64,000 nt of DNA from Zygnema cylindricum (lineage: Eukaryota > Streptophyta > Zygnematophyceae > Zygnematales > Zygnemataceae): positions 32,151 to 96,150 of the forward strand of contig JBBHKE010000916.1 of the NCBI GenBank assembly GCA_037447655.1, written 5' to 3'. The position numbers and the translations under genes were made by a program. Of this stretch, positions 26,209 to 41,752 are shown in pieces; the stretch's first letter is position 1; every line of letters starts with the position of its first letter. The notes under the pieces are model-generated. The model was not told the origin of the DNA. It ran no database searches and saw only the letters and a list, made by a program, of their open reading frames with translations.

Positions 26209-28996
26209 CAGACATATATATATATATATAACATTATTTGTATATATACATACATATATATGTCTGTATGTAGTTTACACATATATATGTACTTTATTAA
26301 TCGTTTTTTTCGTTTCTCATCCTTTTATGTCTTCCAGGTCGCCTGTAAGATCTTGGAGGGAAAGCATGACTTCTCCTCCTGTCGGGCCTCGGGCTGTCAG
26401 GTATTCAAATTGCAAACTTGTCTCAAGAATGATTTTTTATAATCTTTAAGGAATTGAGGTCCTTTCCTTAAAAACCTGAAAAACCACCCGAAAGTTCTTC
26501 TTTCTCTAAAAAAGAAAAAATGCCAACCAAGTGGGAAGGATTCCCACTCTAGAGAAGGATTTATTCTAATTCGAGGAATTTAGGTCTTTTCTTATTATGG
26601 TGCATAGTTTCTTTTTTTTATGATTTACAGAGAAAAATAATCATAAGAGGTTAAAAAGGTTAGAGAAGTTTAAAAAGGTCGAAAAAGAAGTTTTAAGTAA
26701 TAATAAAGTTAACAGCAGACAAGCGAATGGGGTGTATGTGCCTAAAAAGTAAACAGAAAAATAACTTAAAAAAACAAAAACAAAAAAAAAATGATTAAAA
26801 CAAGCCTAAAAAGGAATTTAGGTGCTTGCTTGTTATACCGACATAATTGTGTTTTTCTGCAAATTTTATAAAGTTTTGTTTTGAAAAAATGGAAAAAAAA
26901 TCGAAAAGAAAATGGAATCGAGAAAGGCAGATTTTTGGACAGACTGGGTTTCTTATTTTCTTTATGGGTTTTTTAATGCGTTTAGGCGAGCTCCCCTGTA
27001 AAGACACTCGATGAATTGCACGTAATGGAGACTTCTCATTGGCCCAATTTTCCCGACCGGGTCACCAGGATGGCTGAACAGGAAAGTAGGACTAAAGGGA
27101 AGGAAAGGGAAGAGGAAATGGAGGAGGAAAAGGAGAAGGAGAGGGAAAGGAAAATGGAAATGGAAACGGAAACTGTAACGGAAGAGGAAGCGGAAATGGA
27201 AAAGGAAAAGAAAAAGAATATTCTCCTTAAGAATAACGGAGACGGGGAGGCAAAAATCACCTCCCTCGGAAATGAACAAAATGAGAGAGAGAATAAATTT
27301 CTCCATGGTATCAAAATGGACGTGGATCACTTGACAAAGGGCAAAAGTAGTGGAGAGAGAGGAAAAATCGAAGGGGAGGAGGAGAGGGAGAGGAGTTTTC
27401 GAGGAAAAGAGGGAGTGAAGTGTTATGTTATTACAGCTCGGGCGAGATCCTTTTTGTATCATCAGGTTTGTACAGAAAAGGCTTAAGGTTTTCAATTTTT
27501 ATATTAACTTATGGTTTTGATACTGTTTCTGTAACCCTTAATTTGAATTTTTCTTCTAGAAAATCTTCAATCATTTTCTCAAGTGGGTCTTTTTATGGAG
27601 GGAGTTTCATCGATCGTTATCGATCGACTCGAGTAGCCTTAGACTTGAACTGTTTTTATTTTTTGGTTTCTTTGCTTTCTCTTTTTTTGGGTCCTAACTG
27701 TTTGTACATTTTTGTTTTTGTTTTTCTTTTGTTTTTTTTTTTTTGGTTTTTGACAGGTTCGACTTATGGTTGGTCTTCTGAAGGCCGTCGGTTGTGGGAC
27801 TATCGAGACTAAAGAAGGTATTTCTCTCGGCTTTGGTAAAGCTGTTTTTTTTTTCCCTACTTTTCAAATTTCTGTTTTCTATTTTTTGGAATGTCTAATT
27901 TTCTGCAAAACGGGTTTGAAAATTTCAAAGTGTCCATGGTCTTGGTGCTATCGGTAAACCTTACCTTAGTATTTATTAGAGTTTAGTGAACCATTGGTAT
28001 TAAAGTGGGTATAGTATTAGCTACACTAAATTATTTTTGGTACCGTGCCTCATGGACCATATAATGAAATCTATCAACTCTAATTTATGATTTTGGGTCA
28101 AAAAATAGTGCACTCGAGTAATAAGTGTTATAAACTCTAATAGCGGTATAAGGTGTTTACATCTAAAGCAGTCAATTTTTTCTCCAAAATTGAAGTGATG
28201 TCTTTGTCTTATTGGTTCTTTGCCAAAAGGACAATTATTAACGCAATACATTTTTTGAGCACTCAAATTACTTTTTCTCATCACTGAGTTTTCCGATTTT
28301 CAATTTCCGATTTTCAATCGTGACATAAAGGCGAGATTGTTACCTTTCGGTTTCTTCCCTTAAAAACAAAAACCAATGGTCAACATTGACGTTAAAAACG
28401 TTTTAGTCCCCGAAAAATGACCAACACTAATAACGATGGGCGGTTTTTTTGGACAAGAAAAGGTGAAAAGAAATGATCAATATACTATCTTTGTGTTCTA
28501 CTTTTGTGAGAGCATTTTTATCAGTAGCGATAGCTAAAAAAAACTTCAAGGGAAAAAAAACAACAAAGGGGATAAAAGGCGTTGTATTGTTTTAACTAGC
28601 ATTTTCGTAAATTTTTTTCGATATCAGCATTCCTGTCAAACATAAAAAATAAGTTGTCGTAGATAGAAATAGAAAAAGAAAACAAATGAAATAAGAAAAT
28701 AGAGCGCTTGAGAGAAAAAAAAAAAAACAGGTCAGGTGCGAGGTTAGTGGAAAAAAAGAAAGAAAAACGGAAAGAAAGAAAGAAAGATGGAAAGAAAGAA
28801 AGAGAGAGAAAAAGAAGGGTGGAATGAGAATAAAGGGTCGATTATTCTGACACTGTGTTGTTCTGTGTCAGCTAAACAGATACTAGAAGCCCGGTCAAAC
28901 ATGGAAATGCCCCCCATGGCTCCGGCTCACGGCCTCTACCTCGCACGTGTGGAGTATGAAGACGTTCTGGAGACTAAGTTAGAAATAAAAGTTTAA
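20812..28996 (+). CDS. TruA-family tRNA pseudouridine synthase, 10 exons, 460 aa
   Basis: Predicted to convert uridine to pseudouridine in tRNA. Exons: 20812-21093, 21567-21623, 23375-23452, 23902-23955, 24899-24981, 25540-25639, 26338-26400, 26986-27465, 27757-27817, 28872-28996 (1383 nt), all with GT-AG borders. The N-terminal TruA strand reads YLLTVEYVGTGFSGWQKQ (about residue 68). The catalytic loop spans the exon 2-3 junction as SSRT|DTGVHALGN, with Asp114 the nucleophile. Exon 5 carries IPETFHARFNASERT, the family's FHAR...RTY element, followed by YFYRLL. Exon 7 has HDFSSCRASGCQ. The C-terminus has MPPMAPAHGLYLARVEYED. Exon 8 inserts about 120 highly charged Glu/Lys/Arg/Met residues (roughly 260-385) between conserved blocks. 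Small exons and in-phase junctions argue for a real gene. The protein could act in nucleus, cytosol or an organelle; no clear transit peptide is seen. Confidence 0.92.
21120..21535 (+). repeat. Purine-rich (GGA/GAGA) tract in intron 1 of the pseudouridine synthase gene
   Basis: About 400 bases almost entirely A and G, built from irregular GGGAGA/GAGGAG units. It opens long spurious frames on both strands. Confidence 0.85.
24029..24459. mobile_element. MITE cluster in intron 4 of the pseudouridine synthase gene
   Basis: Left end TACACTGTCCACTGCTATTAGTGTT, right end ...CGCTAATATCGATTTAAGGTGTA, so TA-flanked ends of the CACC/CACT...TATTAG family. The right half (GCCACTTAAAACACCG..., TGTGTGCACGGAGAAAA) matches the 63553-63769 element, while the left half carries its own inverted repeat around GGGCACTCAAA / TTTGAGTGCTC. 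Probably two related units side by side. Confidence 0.65.
26120..26231 (+). repeat. Compound (TC)n-(TA)n microsatellite in intron 6 of the pseudouridine synthase gene
   Basis: About 36 TC dinucleotides (26120-26191) followed by TA repeats to about 26231. Confidence 0.95.
28250..28450. mobile_element. MITE remnant in intron 9 of the pseudouridine synthase gene
   Basis: Contains GAGCACTCAAATTACTTTTT and ends ACACTAATAACGATGGGCGG, both shared with the TA-flanked MITE family. The opposite terminus is not clear. Confidence 0.5.
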
Positions 28997-29261
28997 AACA
29001 AGCACAAATAATGATTTTAGGCATTAGAGCTTTTTATTTCCAAGTACTCGGATGGTTCCAAGACCCTTTGTTTTTAATAGAGCTTTTTATGCAATAGTTT
29101 TAATTGAAGTTTATACGTTTCTCTTATTGGTATAATGTATGAGATGAAGGGCAAAAGGTGTTGATATATAGCTTTTTATGGCTTGTGTGTGTTATATATT
29201 TTTTCAGAGTTCGAGAACCCAACAATCATTTCATTCAACTCTTTACTCATTTCTGTTATTG

Positions 29262-29604
29262 TTGTGTATCGGTAAATGTCCTATCGACATAAATCCGATA
29301 ATCAATATATCGTTAGTGGTATCAGTGAGGAAAGCCGATATATCAGTCCAGGACCAACAAAAACTATCGCTGATATATCGGTTGGGCGAGGATTCATAAT
29401 CCGGCCCCCTTTAAAAACAGTACATGTGAACAGTTTGTACTGTACAGTTATCGCATACTTCTATATTGGTTTATTGGGCCAATATATCGGCAATTTATAG
29501 CGATAATTGCCTTACCGATATATTGAAACGATGTATCGATTTTCGATAGGTAAAAAAAGGGTACATGTCGATTATCGGTAAGAGGTTACCATACACAAAA
29601 CAAA
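29262..29604. mobile_element. Diverged hAT-type MITE between the convergent tRNA-modification genes
   Basis: Dense in CGATATATCG-like palindromes, with degenerate ends TTGTTGTGTATCGG and ACCATACACAAAACAA resembling the 42043 and 55907 elements. It lies downstream of the pseudouridine synthase and TAD2 stop codons. Confidence 0.5.
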
Positions 29605-29892
29605 TTTCTATGCATTCTACATCATCGTCCTGCTTATGTTCCCTATTTTATTTTGTTATGTAAATCATAATACAAAGAATAGAAGTAAAACAAAAACTTG
29701 CAAAGCATCTCACCATCCATGAACCAATCATCAACTCTCTCGTGCTTCGTTTAATAAAAACAATATTGTGAAAAACGAAAAAAAAAACACATTTATCCAT
29801 TATAACAATTTTAAAAATACATGTTGAGAAATATTTATTATTTTGTTTCCTTATAGTTCATGTTTGTTTTTCTCAAAAAATAACACCAAAAG

Positions 29893-30085
29893 GGAGGAGA
29901 AGGGACAGGGAGAGGTAGAGGGAGAGGGAGAGGAAGAGGGAGAGGGAGAGGGAGGGGGAGGGGGAGAGGGAGAGGGAGAGGGAGAGGGAGAGGGAGAGGG
30001 AGAGGGAGGGCGAGGGCGAGGGTGAGGGAGAGGGAGAGGGGGAGGGAGGGAGAGAGAAAGGGCGAGGAGGGAGAGAGAAAGGGCG
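29893..30085 (+). repeat. (GGGAGA)n purine tract
   Basis: Imperfect hexamer array of about 190 bp just beyond the TAD2 stop codon, possibly within its 3' UTR. Confidence 0.9.
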
Positions 30086-30280
30086 AGGACAAGGGAGAGC
30101 TTCTCGACAAGGTCCAGCCCCACAATCTCCACATGTAAGCTCCTGGAGAAGCCGTCGGTGCAGCACTTCTGGTTGGTCGCCATTCAGAGACATGACAGCT
30201 GGCGTCGCTTCGAAAAATGTACACGACCAGCGCTTGTACCGCTTGTACCGCTTTGCACTGAAAAGTACATGACCAGAGCC

Positions 30281-33930
<3,650 letters not shown>

Positions 33931-35620
33931 AATTGTATCCCTGCAATTGCGGTTTGTTTTGTAAATGACATAAATTAGTCCCGTACCCTTGTAAATTGTC
34001 TATGTTTAACAAGCTCTCGACACACAAGAAAACTACTGTGGCTATCGCTTTTGAAAAGATTACTTTAAGAGATTGACAAATCTCTTAAAAATAATAGAAA
34101 TAAAAACCAAAAAGAACTAGCCGCGAAAAGCGATGAACTAATGATTGTGCTTTTGATGTTGATCATCTGTTTGCACATGCAGCCCGATTTCTGCATCCTC
34201 TCGCCATCTTGGATAGACGCCGTTCATGTTTGCAAAATGTCATTACATAAGCAAGGAGTTGTTAACAGCGCTGTCCTCAACGGATTTTTAGCTTCACACT
34301 TCAAATCAAAGAGGTTTCCAAAGTAAGTAGGAGTGATAATGCAAAAAATCAAGTGCTTTGCGCATTTTGTTGTTGTGGTTGATTCAAGTCTCAAGGAAGT
34401 TCTAGTCGTGTGTATTTCCACATTGCTTCTAGCGCTTCTCGTAACATATTCATTTGCCAACTCTCTACTTGCATCCAAGTTGGTTAAAAAAATTTATGCT
34501 GCATTGAGAAAAATTTGCAAAGTGGAAAAGTTGACAATCCCACTGCTATGGACTATTTAGAGAGGTTATGGCTAGATTATAAAAAGCCAGATGACATATC
34601 TTACTAAAGAAGAACACTTGAACCTATCCTACATTTCAAATTGGAAAATGTTTTTAGGCGGATTCAAGAGTAGGAGGCAAAAGGCGGATTCAAAGAATAG
34701 TAGGCAAATGCCTTTTTGAATTAATTACCATTCGAAAATAAGTTTAAAATCCTGAAAGTAAAAAATAACAAAGAAACAACACCAAATAATGAAATTAAGA
34801 GCTTTACAATACTTTAGCAAAGATTTCCACCGACCACTATATGTGTTTAACGTTGAAAGCGGATGACGTTTGAACGCAATCTTACGACATGACCTAAAGG
34901 GTTGAACATTTGCACAATAAAGTTTTTACTCTCCCTTGCAACATTTGGTCATGGTTTAGTCAAAGTAAACCCCCATCAGCGAAAATGCCCTCTTTAAAGA
35001 CGATGGTCATGTATTGGTTGGATGAGCGATTGCTTCGCAGACGCGGAAACTAAAAAAATCAAACAGACAAAGTACAAAATGGTATGACAACGTACGAACT
35101 TTGGTAAACTACGTATTGTACCCTGCGTATTATAATCCACGTTTGCAAATGGAGGTTTGCGCCGACTAAACGGTGACCAAGTGAGAATAAAACCTTACAT
35201 TGGTTTATATTGACTAAACATTGACCAAAAGTCGCAAGTGGGAAAAAAAGCCTACTAAACGTTGACCAAAAGCCACAAGTGAGGACAAAAACTTATTGTG
35301 CAAGTGTTCAACTGTTCAACCCCCTGGGTTATTTCTTTTAAGATAGCGTTCTAACGTCATCCGCTTTCAATGCTAAATATATATGGTGGTCGTTGGAAAT
35401 CTTTACAACAGTATTGAAAGCTTTTAATTTCATTTCTTGTTGTTGTTTTTTAGTTTTTTTTTTATTTTCGAATGCTAATTAATTAAGAAGGACATTTGCC
35501 TTTTTTTATTTGAATCGGCCAATCATATATAAACATTTTCCAATTTGAAATGCAATTTAGGATCAAGTTTGTTTTCTTCAGCAAGATATGTCATCTGGCA
35601 TTTGTGAATAGTCATTAGCA
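33931..35620. other. Intergenic region upstream of TAD2
   Basis: No gene recognised. Two partly inverted AT-rich segments (about 34610-34990 and 35150-35560) share GGAAAATGTTT / AAACATTTTCC, GACGTT and GTCAAACGTTGACC-like sequence as inverted copies, consistent with a large inverted-repeat transposon of about 950 bp. Confidence 0.45.
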
Positions 35621-35637
35621 GTGGAATCGTCAACTAG

Positions 35638-35785
35638 CGAGAAAGAGAGAGAGAGAGAGAGAGGGAGAGGGAGAGGGAGAAGGAGAGGGAGGGAGAGGAG
35701 GAGAGGGAGAGAGAGAGGGAGAGGGAGAGAGGGGGAGAGGGAGAGGGAAAGGGAGAGAGAAGAGGGAAGGGGAAGGGAGAGGAGC
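35638..35785 (+). repeat. (GGGAGA)n purine tract
   Basis: About 150 bp of GAGAGA and GGGAGA units resembling those at 29893 and 54820. Confidence 0.9.
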
Positions 35786-36092
35786 GGTGCGAGTTCTAAA
35801 TCCTCCAATGGCATTCATATGAGTTGGCTATCATGGATAAAAAAACCGCCCAGAAAGTACAAAAGAAAAAATAATAAAAACAAACCTACGTTTTTGTCTT
35901 TACCCGATGACTTTGTCGCTACTGTGACAAACTCCGAAAACTCCTCGAAGTTCCTAAGTGGAAGGAAACTTCCCCAGAGCTGCGGATGGTCCAAGAAAGA
36001 TCAGATTCTCGTCCATTACAGCAAGCGGAAGCAGCTTTTTTTGTTTTTCTCGGACCAACGAACAGGCGACACGTGGCCTGGTGATGGCATTC

Positions 36093-36132
36093 CCAGTCAC
36101 AGTCACAGTCACAGTCACAGTCACAGTCACGG
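36093..36132 (+). repeat. (CAGTCA)n microsatellite
   Basis: Six hexamer units (CAGTCA). They lie in a frame from an ATG at 36083 that would encode a TV repeat and then about 35 unique residues. No family is recognised, so I do not call a gene. Confidence 0.85.
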
Positions 36133-36242
36133 AGGTCAGCGCGGCTGGAGGCCGGCTAGGGCTGCAACGCGCGCTGAAGCTCCAGGCAGTGGATGCTACA
36201 GACCTACAGGACATCGCGAATCGCTATTACACGTGTGAGTAG

Positions 36243-37458
36243 TACTACGGAAAAAGAGGTGCGAGTACAACATATGACAAACCGTACATTGTGACGTGAT
36301 GCAGTCGATTCTATGTTTCAGGTTGTAAAACGCAGTTAATTTCAATGCTACGTGACCGTATAGCTTTAGTATGTTTTTCCGGTTCAGTTTAGTATCGTGT
36401 ATGACCAAAACTATAACGGCATGTATTCCATATATTCGTTTCGTTTCGTTTAACTTGGACTGAAGTATGCGATTGCTTTTGATTTGCATTGTCGTTCGCG
36501 TGGCTATCGAGCGTTGTGTGACGTTAAATATGGATCATTGACCTTAATAAGGTGCCCGTTGGGATGCCTTATAAGAATTCATACATTGTATTATAGGCAC
36601 TTAATTCTAATAAGGGTGCGTTTAGTCACGTCAAACTTAGAACGATCCTCTTATTATTATCATTGCTAATTGTAATTCAGGGTCCAACGGAGAACAACCC
36701 ACATTTAGGATACATGTTGATTCTAATTGGAGGAAAATCAACGACGAAAGTTGATCATCCGCCGCCGGAAGAGAGTCATTGGTTGTTGATGAAAACACGT
36801 GGCATGTTTAACATCCACGTATTTTTTAAGGGGGTCATCGATCGTAGACGACGTTGGAAAAACGTTTCTCAGTGTTACGACGCACGCATATTATCCCATC
36901 GGCTTTTTTGTCGTACATCCTGTAAGCTGGAGGTGTTCCATGGCGCTGAAAAATTTACGTCGAAGACGTTATTTTTGAAATATTCAGCCGAATTCAACCA
37001 AATTTTACGTGTTCCCGCTTTTATCCTCCCATTTTGAAATATTTAGGGTATTGAAAGGGTTTTAAAAAGATTTAAAATTTTGAAATTTCGACGTAAACAC
37101 GCCAAATGACATTTCCCTCCATTTTTACCGCGCAAATTCACCTTCGGGTGCATTTTTTCTACTATATAAATGCATCTGTGAAAATGGCAAACACACTACC
37201 TCCTCTCTATCTTTGTTTCCTTTAGTTGTCATTATTTTCCTTTTCGGCTGCTCTTTCATCTTTTTCATTTAGGTATATTCCTAGTCTGAAATTATGTGGA
37301 CCCTCACTAGGATTTGGGGTTCCAACCCCGGCAATAGCACCAATACGCCTCGGAATCCACAATCTGAGCACGGTGAGGAAGAGGTGAGGAACAACGAGGA
37401 AATCGCATTTCCGCACGAGAAAGACGATGAGCAGAACGACGGCGACATTGAGCCGTAA
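36243..37458. other. Unassigned region before the transposase relic
   Basis: Contains an open frame of 124 codons (36663-37037, plus) preceded by a possible splice acceptor, and an ATG frame at 37291-37458 (MWTLTRIWGSNPGNS...) directly upstream of, and in frame with, transposase-like sequence. Neither matches a family I recognise. The second may be the N-terminus of the transposase below. Confidence 0.4.
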
Positions 37459-40136
37459 TTTGAAACCTCGGTTGATCCGGCGCTGATCGTGGATGGGTTT
37501 TTCCAGTCTTCATCCAATGCGCGAGGACTTGTTCCCTACAGAAAAATTCAACATGTGTCGACTAAGGTTACTCGTCTGCGAGTAATAAATTGGATGTTGA
37601 AAGATTGCGAAAAGAACTCGGAGAAAGGACTCGGTCGAAGAACCATGAGGAAGTTTCCGGAACATTTTACCGGAGTGTACAATACAAGTAAGCAATTTCA
37701 TCCATACCTTGTTTTTCTTGTTGAGTAAGGTAGGTGAAGTAAAACGTCGTTTTGGTTTCCCTAAAAGCCTGGAAAGTCATCCTTCTTATTCTCCTTTGTT
37801 GTTACATATTGGGAAAGAAAATATTGCTTGAATAGCGAAAGAATACTTTCTACATATGTTTAGTGAAATGGACAACAATAGATGAATGTACATTGACAGA
37901 TAACAACCACGATAGTCTTAAAATGATGAAATATACCTAGTTTATGTTGAAACGCTGGTTTTTTGTGTCCAAGAGTGAGTTTTTTTTGTGTGTTAGGGAG
38001 TCTGTTTTTTGAGTCAGAAAGAGGAAAAAAAAAATCCTCAAGATCCTCAAAACTTGCAGTCAAGTCAAAAGCTTATTTTTTGAGGGCAAGAAGTTTTTTT
38101 TTTTGACAGGCAGTTCCCAGCGAAACTTCGCAACTTGCCCATTTTCAATCAGTCCCACATCTCACTATTCGTTTTGAAAGTTATCTTATTTCAAAAGGGT
38201 TCATTTCTGTTTTGGAAGATACACATCTGCAAACCAGAACACAGATGACAAGTTTTATATTTAACACTTTTACTAGTTTTGTTGATGTTGCGTTTAGGTC
38301 TGACACTTCTAATGAGCGGATAAACGACCAGACAGTGTCGTCGGTGGATGCACAAAATTGACAAAATGTCACGTGTAGTCCTTTAGTTTGTGTGTTTTCT
38401 TCTTTACTGTGAACAAAGTTTCAAAAAGTCAACCGATGGTGGGTAGAAACGAGGGCAATGCTCGAGGGAATAAGAGAGACAACGCGGACATTCTCGACTT
38501 CGAGTTTTGGGTCAAGATCGGTGGCGGTTACCAAGGCATTGCCTGGACGAGGAAGGAAGGAAGCCGCTTGGGTCACTATTATACACGAGGAATTACTAGA
38601 GGATTTTGAACGCTTTAAGAAAGCGAGTACGAAGATGTCCACCACGATTCTCCAAGACATGGCACGGTACATAATAAAACGAAGGAGAGAAGGGTACGGC
38701 CCATAATGGTTCAATAAAGATGGGTCTGAGGTACATCCGATAATAAATAAGAGGTGGGTACAAAGATGCCAAGAAAAGCACAACATCGTTGTGCGTGCAC
38801 AAAAGGGGAAACTACAATGTAGCCCCGAAAAAGAGGAGTACATTAAGCGGAGCGTGGCTTTCCACATGAGCGTATTAAAAAGAGGTTTTGAATCCGGTAA
38901 GCCATGCATCATTATGAAGTTATTATGACAATATTTTGTTCATTTTTACTAAATTTTGTTTTCGTTTTATTTCCTACTCGACGACATGTACTAACCATAT
39001 TTAAATTTATATGTTTTTTTTTGTTTGTTGTTGCATGTATACCAAGAATTTTCAATGAGGATCTCTTGGAAAATATGGATGAAACTCACGTGATGGTGAA
39101 CAACGATAACGGGAAGACATTGGGGTTTCGCGGAGATGACGTGGTGAAATATGCTGTCGTCGTCGGAGGAGGTGAATCCATGACTCTTATGGTACGAATC
39201 ACAGGAGGTGTGAACGCACGGATCGAGAGCTCGATGATAATTTTTGCGAATCGTGGCCGAAATTACCCGATTCAAGGTTTAGCGGACGAAGTCCCGGGTA
39301 TAATTTTTCTCTCCACTCATAATGTTTCAATTTCATTTTGTTACACGATTTTCCTTTCACGAAGGTTTTTCCATCTCTTAAACCCCTTTAGATAAATGTA
39401 TGCTACATGTATAAAGTGTTAGCAATTGAATGATTGTGGTTCATTATGTATGTTTTCAGGTGTTTGTTATCGCACTGGTCTGAAGGGTTGGAACAATAAA
39501 ACGGTGTTCCCGCAATGGTTCGGAGAGATCAGGGCTTACCAAAGGGACCGAGAAGGACGACAAAAAATCATGTTCCTCGACAACTGTGGTGGTCATAACA
39601 CGTCGGATGAATTGGAGGCGGTTTCTACAAGCAAAAAACACAATTTTACACTTCTTCCCCCCTAATGCAACGCACCTTGTTCAACTAGCCGACTCGTTCG
39701 TTATTTATAAAATCAAGGACGTGTGGACTCGCATATGGGATAGTTGGAAAGCGAAAGGAATTGCAACCAAGCAATGGGCTAAACCTTCGAACCGTGGGTG
39801 GTCCGGAAAATTGGTTGGACCCGGTAAAGCATTTTTTTTGAAATTGGCAAGGGACTCTATCTGAGAGGTTAATGCGATGAAGGACAAGAACGGGATGAGT
39901 TATAGGCGAAAAGCCATGATTCAATGTGGCTTGTCCTTACGCAACGGACGGTGGGAAGAAGACATGCTCACACAACAATTGCAATCAATAATCTCCAAAC
40001 ACCGCAACCACTTTGAAGGCGAGGTAGTGGAACCCCCTTGTCCAAGGGCAAGAGAATTCCTCCGAAATATTGAAGATGGTGACAATCAGCAAGACAGCAT
40101 TTTCACCAAGGGAGCGATGAGTGGCAACGAGTTTTA
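37459..40136 (+). pseudogene. Decayed pogo/CENP-B-like DDE transposase
   Basis: Segments in order: an N-terminal basic block (37459-37690), a helical block with LLEDFERFKKAS (38560-38700), a CENP-B-type helix-turn-helix (RWVQRCQEKHNIVVRAQKG, 38750-38900), and the DDE core. The first catalytic Asp is in NMDETHVMVNNDNGKTLGF (about 39070), the second in IMFLDNCGGHN (about 39570) and a third candidate in LVQLADSFVI (about 39690). Two short introns fit (about 38898-39046, GT...AG, and 39300-39460). Lesions: a phase break across the first intron, a one-base frameshift in the C run at 39655-39661 (before PNATHLVQ), and an in-frame TGA at 39862-39864 before EVNAMKDKNGMSYRRKAM. DDE_1-type transposases of this form are known from plants and oomycetes. 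Terminal repeats were not identified. Confidence 0.8.
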
Positions 40137-40554
40137 AAGATTCTATATGATTACATGTTTTTGTTTTGTTTTTTTAAATCGTAGTTTGGGAATGGTAGCT
40201 GAATTTTAGAATAGGAAAGGTAGTGATAATCATGGCAGCCTAATGTAGGCAGTTCTTGAAGTGTAGTAGCTTTCTACTTCATAGGAAAATAAAGAGTTTA
40301 CATGTTTGTACGATTTTGTATTGGATAATACAATGATGTTTGTAAAAAAGCTTACACATTTTTCTTAATGTCGTATTGGATGCATATCAATTGTGTTGTG
40401 TGTTCAACCTCGTATATTGTTCAAATGGTATAGGTTTTATGGACTTTGCAGTTTCAGGATTCACCAACTAACCAACGACGATTACGCTTTGTCGCTGGTT
40501 AGTCATCCATCGACGAATTTGAATCATTATTTGTTTTTGTAGGAGCACTTCCAT

Positions 40555-40880
40555 GATATTGAATGTTTTCTTTATCAGCGACTATAATGCTTCGTCGCTA
40601 AACTAAAATTCAAAGAGTGATTCTGCTTTTTCGTTATTCTCGAGGAAGCAGAGTCTGCCCATATGGCTTGCTGCCATGTAACGACGACCCTGACTCATCT
40701 CATGGAATTCGAATCGTTACTACATTGTGCAAGAGCATATGATATTGAATGTTTTCCTTATCAGCGTGTCGCTTCGTCACTGAACTGAAATCCAAGAGTG
40801 ATTCTGCTTCTTCGTTATCCTCGAGGAAGCATAGTTTACCCATATGGCTTGCTGCCATGTAACGACGAACCTGACTCATT
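40555..40880 (+). repeat. 186-bp tandem duplication
   Basis: GATATTGAATGTTTTC starts at 40555 and again at 40741. The two copies share TATCAGCG, GAGTGATTCTGCTT, CTCGAGGAAGCA and CCCATATGGCTTGCTGCCAT with point changes. A partial third copy seems to precede them from about 40510. Confidence 0.85.
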
Positions 40881-40994
40881 GCAGGGACTTACAACGGCGA
40901 GGTTGGTTCGTCCTTGGTCCACGAAGAGCGAGTTTGCTTCGTACATGGATAAAGTGACTATCAAAAAATACAACCCTTTTTATTGTGCATCAAC

Positions 40995-41290
40995 TTAGCA
41001 GGGAGAGGGAGAGAAAGTGAAAAAAAGAGTGATAGAGATAGTCGAGAAAGGATATGAGACAGAACGAATGAGATAGGGAAAATGGCAAGAAGGGTTGACA
41101 CCCATTAAAAGGTATATGGGTTTAACAAGACGAGACAAAAGGAAATATTGGGAAGAAGAGAGCGAGAGAGAGGGTAGAGAAAGAGGAAGAAAAACAATGA
41201 AAGAGATGGACAATGCGAAGAGGGAGCGGGAATGGGAAAGGAGGATGGATAGAAAGGGAAAGAGATTGAAAGAGGGACAAAAAAACGGAC
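40995..41290 (+). repeat. Purine-rich low-complexity stretch
   Basis: GAGAGGGAGAGAAAG-like sequence on the plus strand. Frames of about 70-130 codons here are compositional. Confidence 0.7.
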
Positions 41291-41752
41291 ACAGCCGCAC
41301 ACTTACCCATGCTATTCTTCGTATTTCGTAGAAAATATCGCGGCATTCTAAATTGTATCGCTGTGTAATCACCAAACCCTAATAGAGTTGCAAACCCTAA
41401 AATTATCCATGGCAGTTTGTCGTTTCATTACAAGAGGCGGCGGAACGACGCATCTCTTCAAAAAATGGATTTTTTTTGTGAAACTGACCCCACAGTATTT
41501 GCACGCCGCCCACCGGTCGACCAAGACTTGGATGGGATTGGTCAAAACGAGAATCTGTTTTTTTTGTGTTATGCCTGCAATCGCCGCTATTTTGTTATCT
41601 TTTCAGATTTTCGAGGCGCCGCGTTTCTTTCACCCTGAAATATGTAACTTTACCCTAACACGTACGCATTATGACTCTAATTTGTTTACATTTTGTATAT
41701 CACACCCCATTTTAGAGTCAATCTTAACTCTAATCAAGGTCTATTTCGTTTA

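Noticed and set aside
26024-26449. 141-codon frame with SLSLSL repeats
   Set aside because: The TC/TA microsatellite read through part of pseudouridine synthase exon 7 in the wrong frame.
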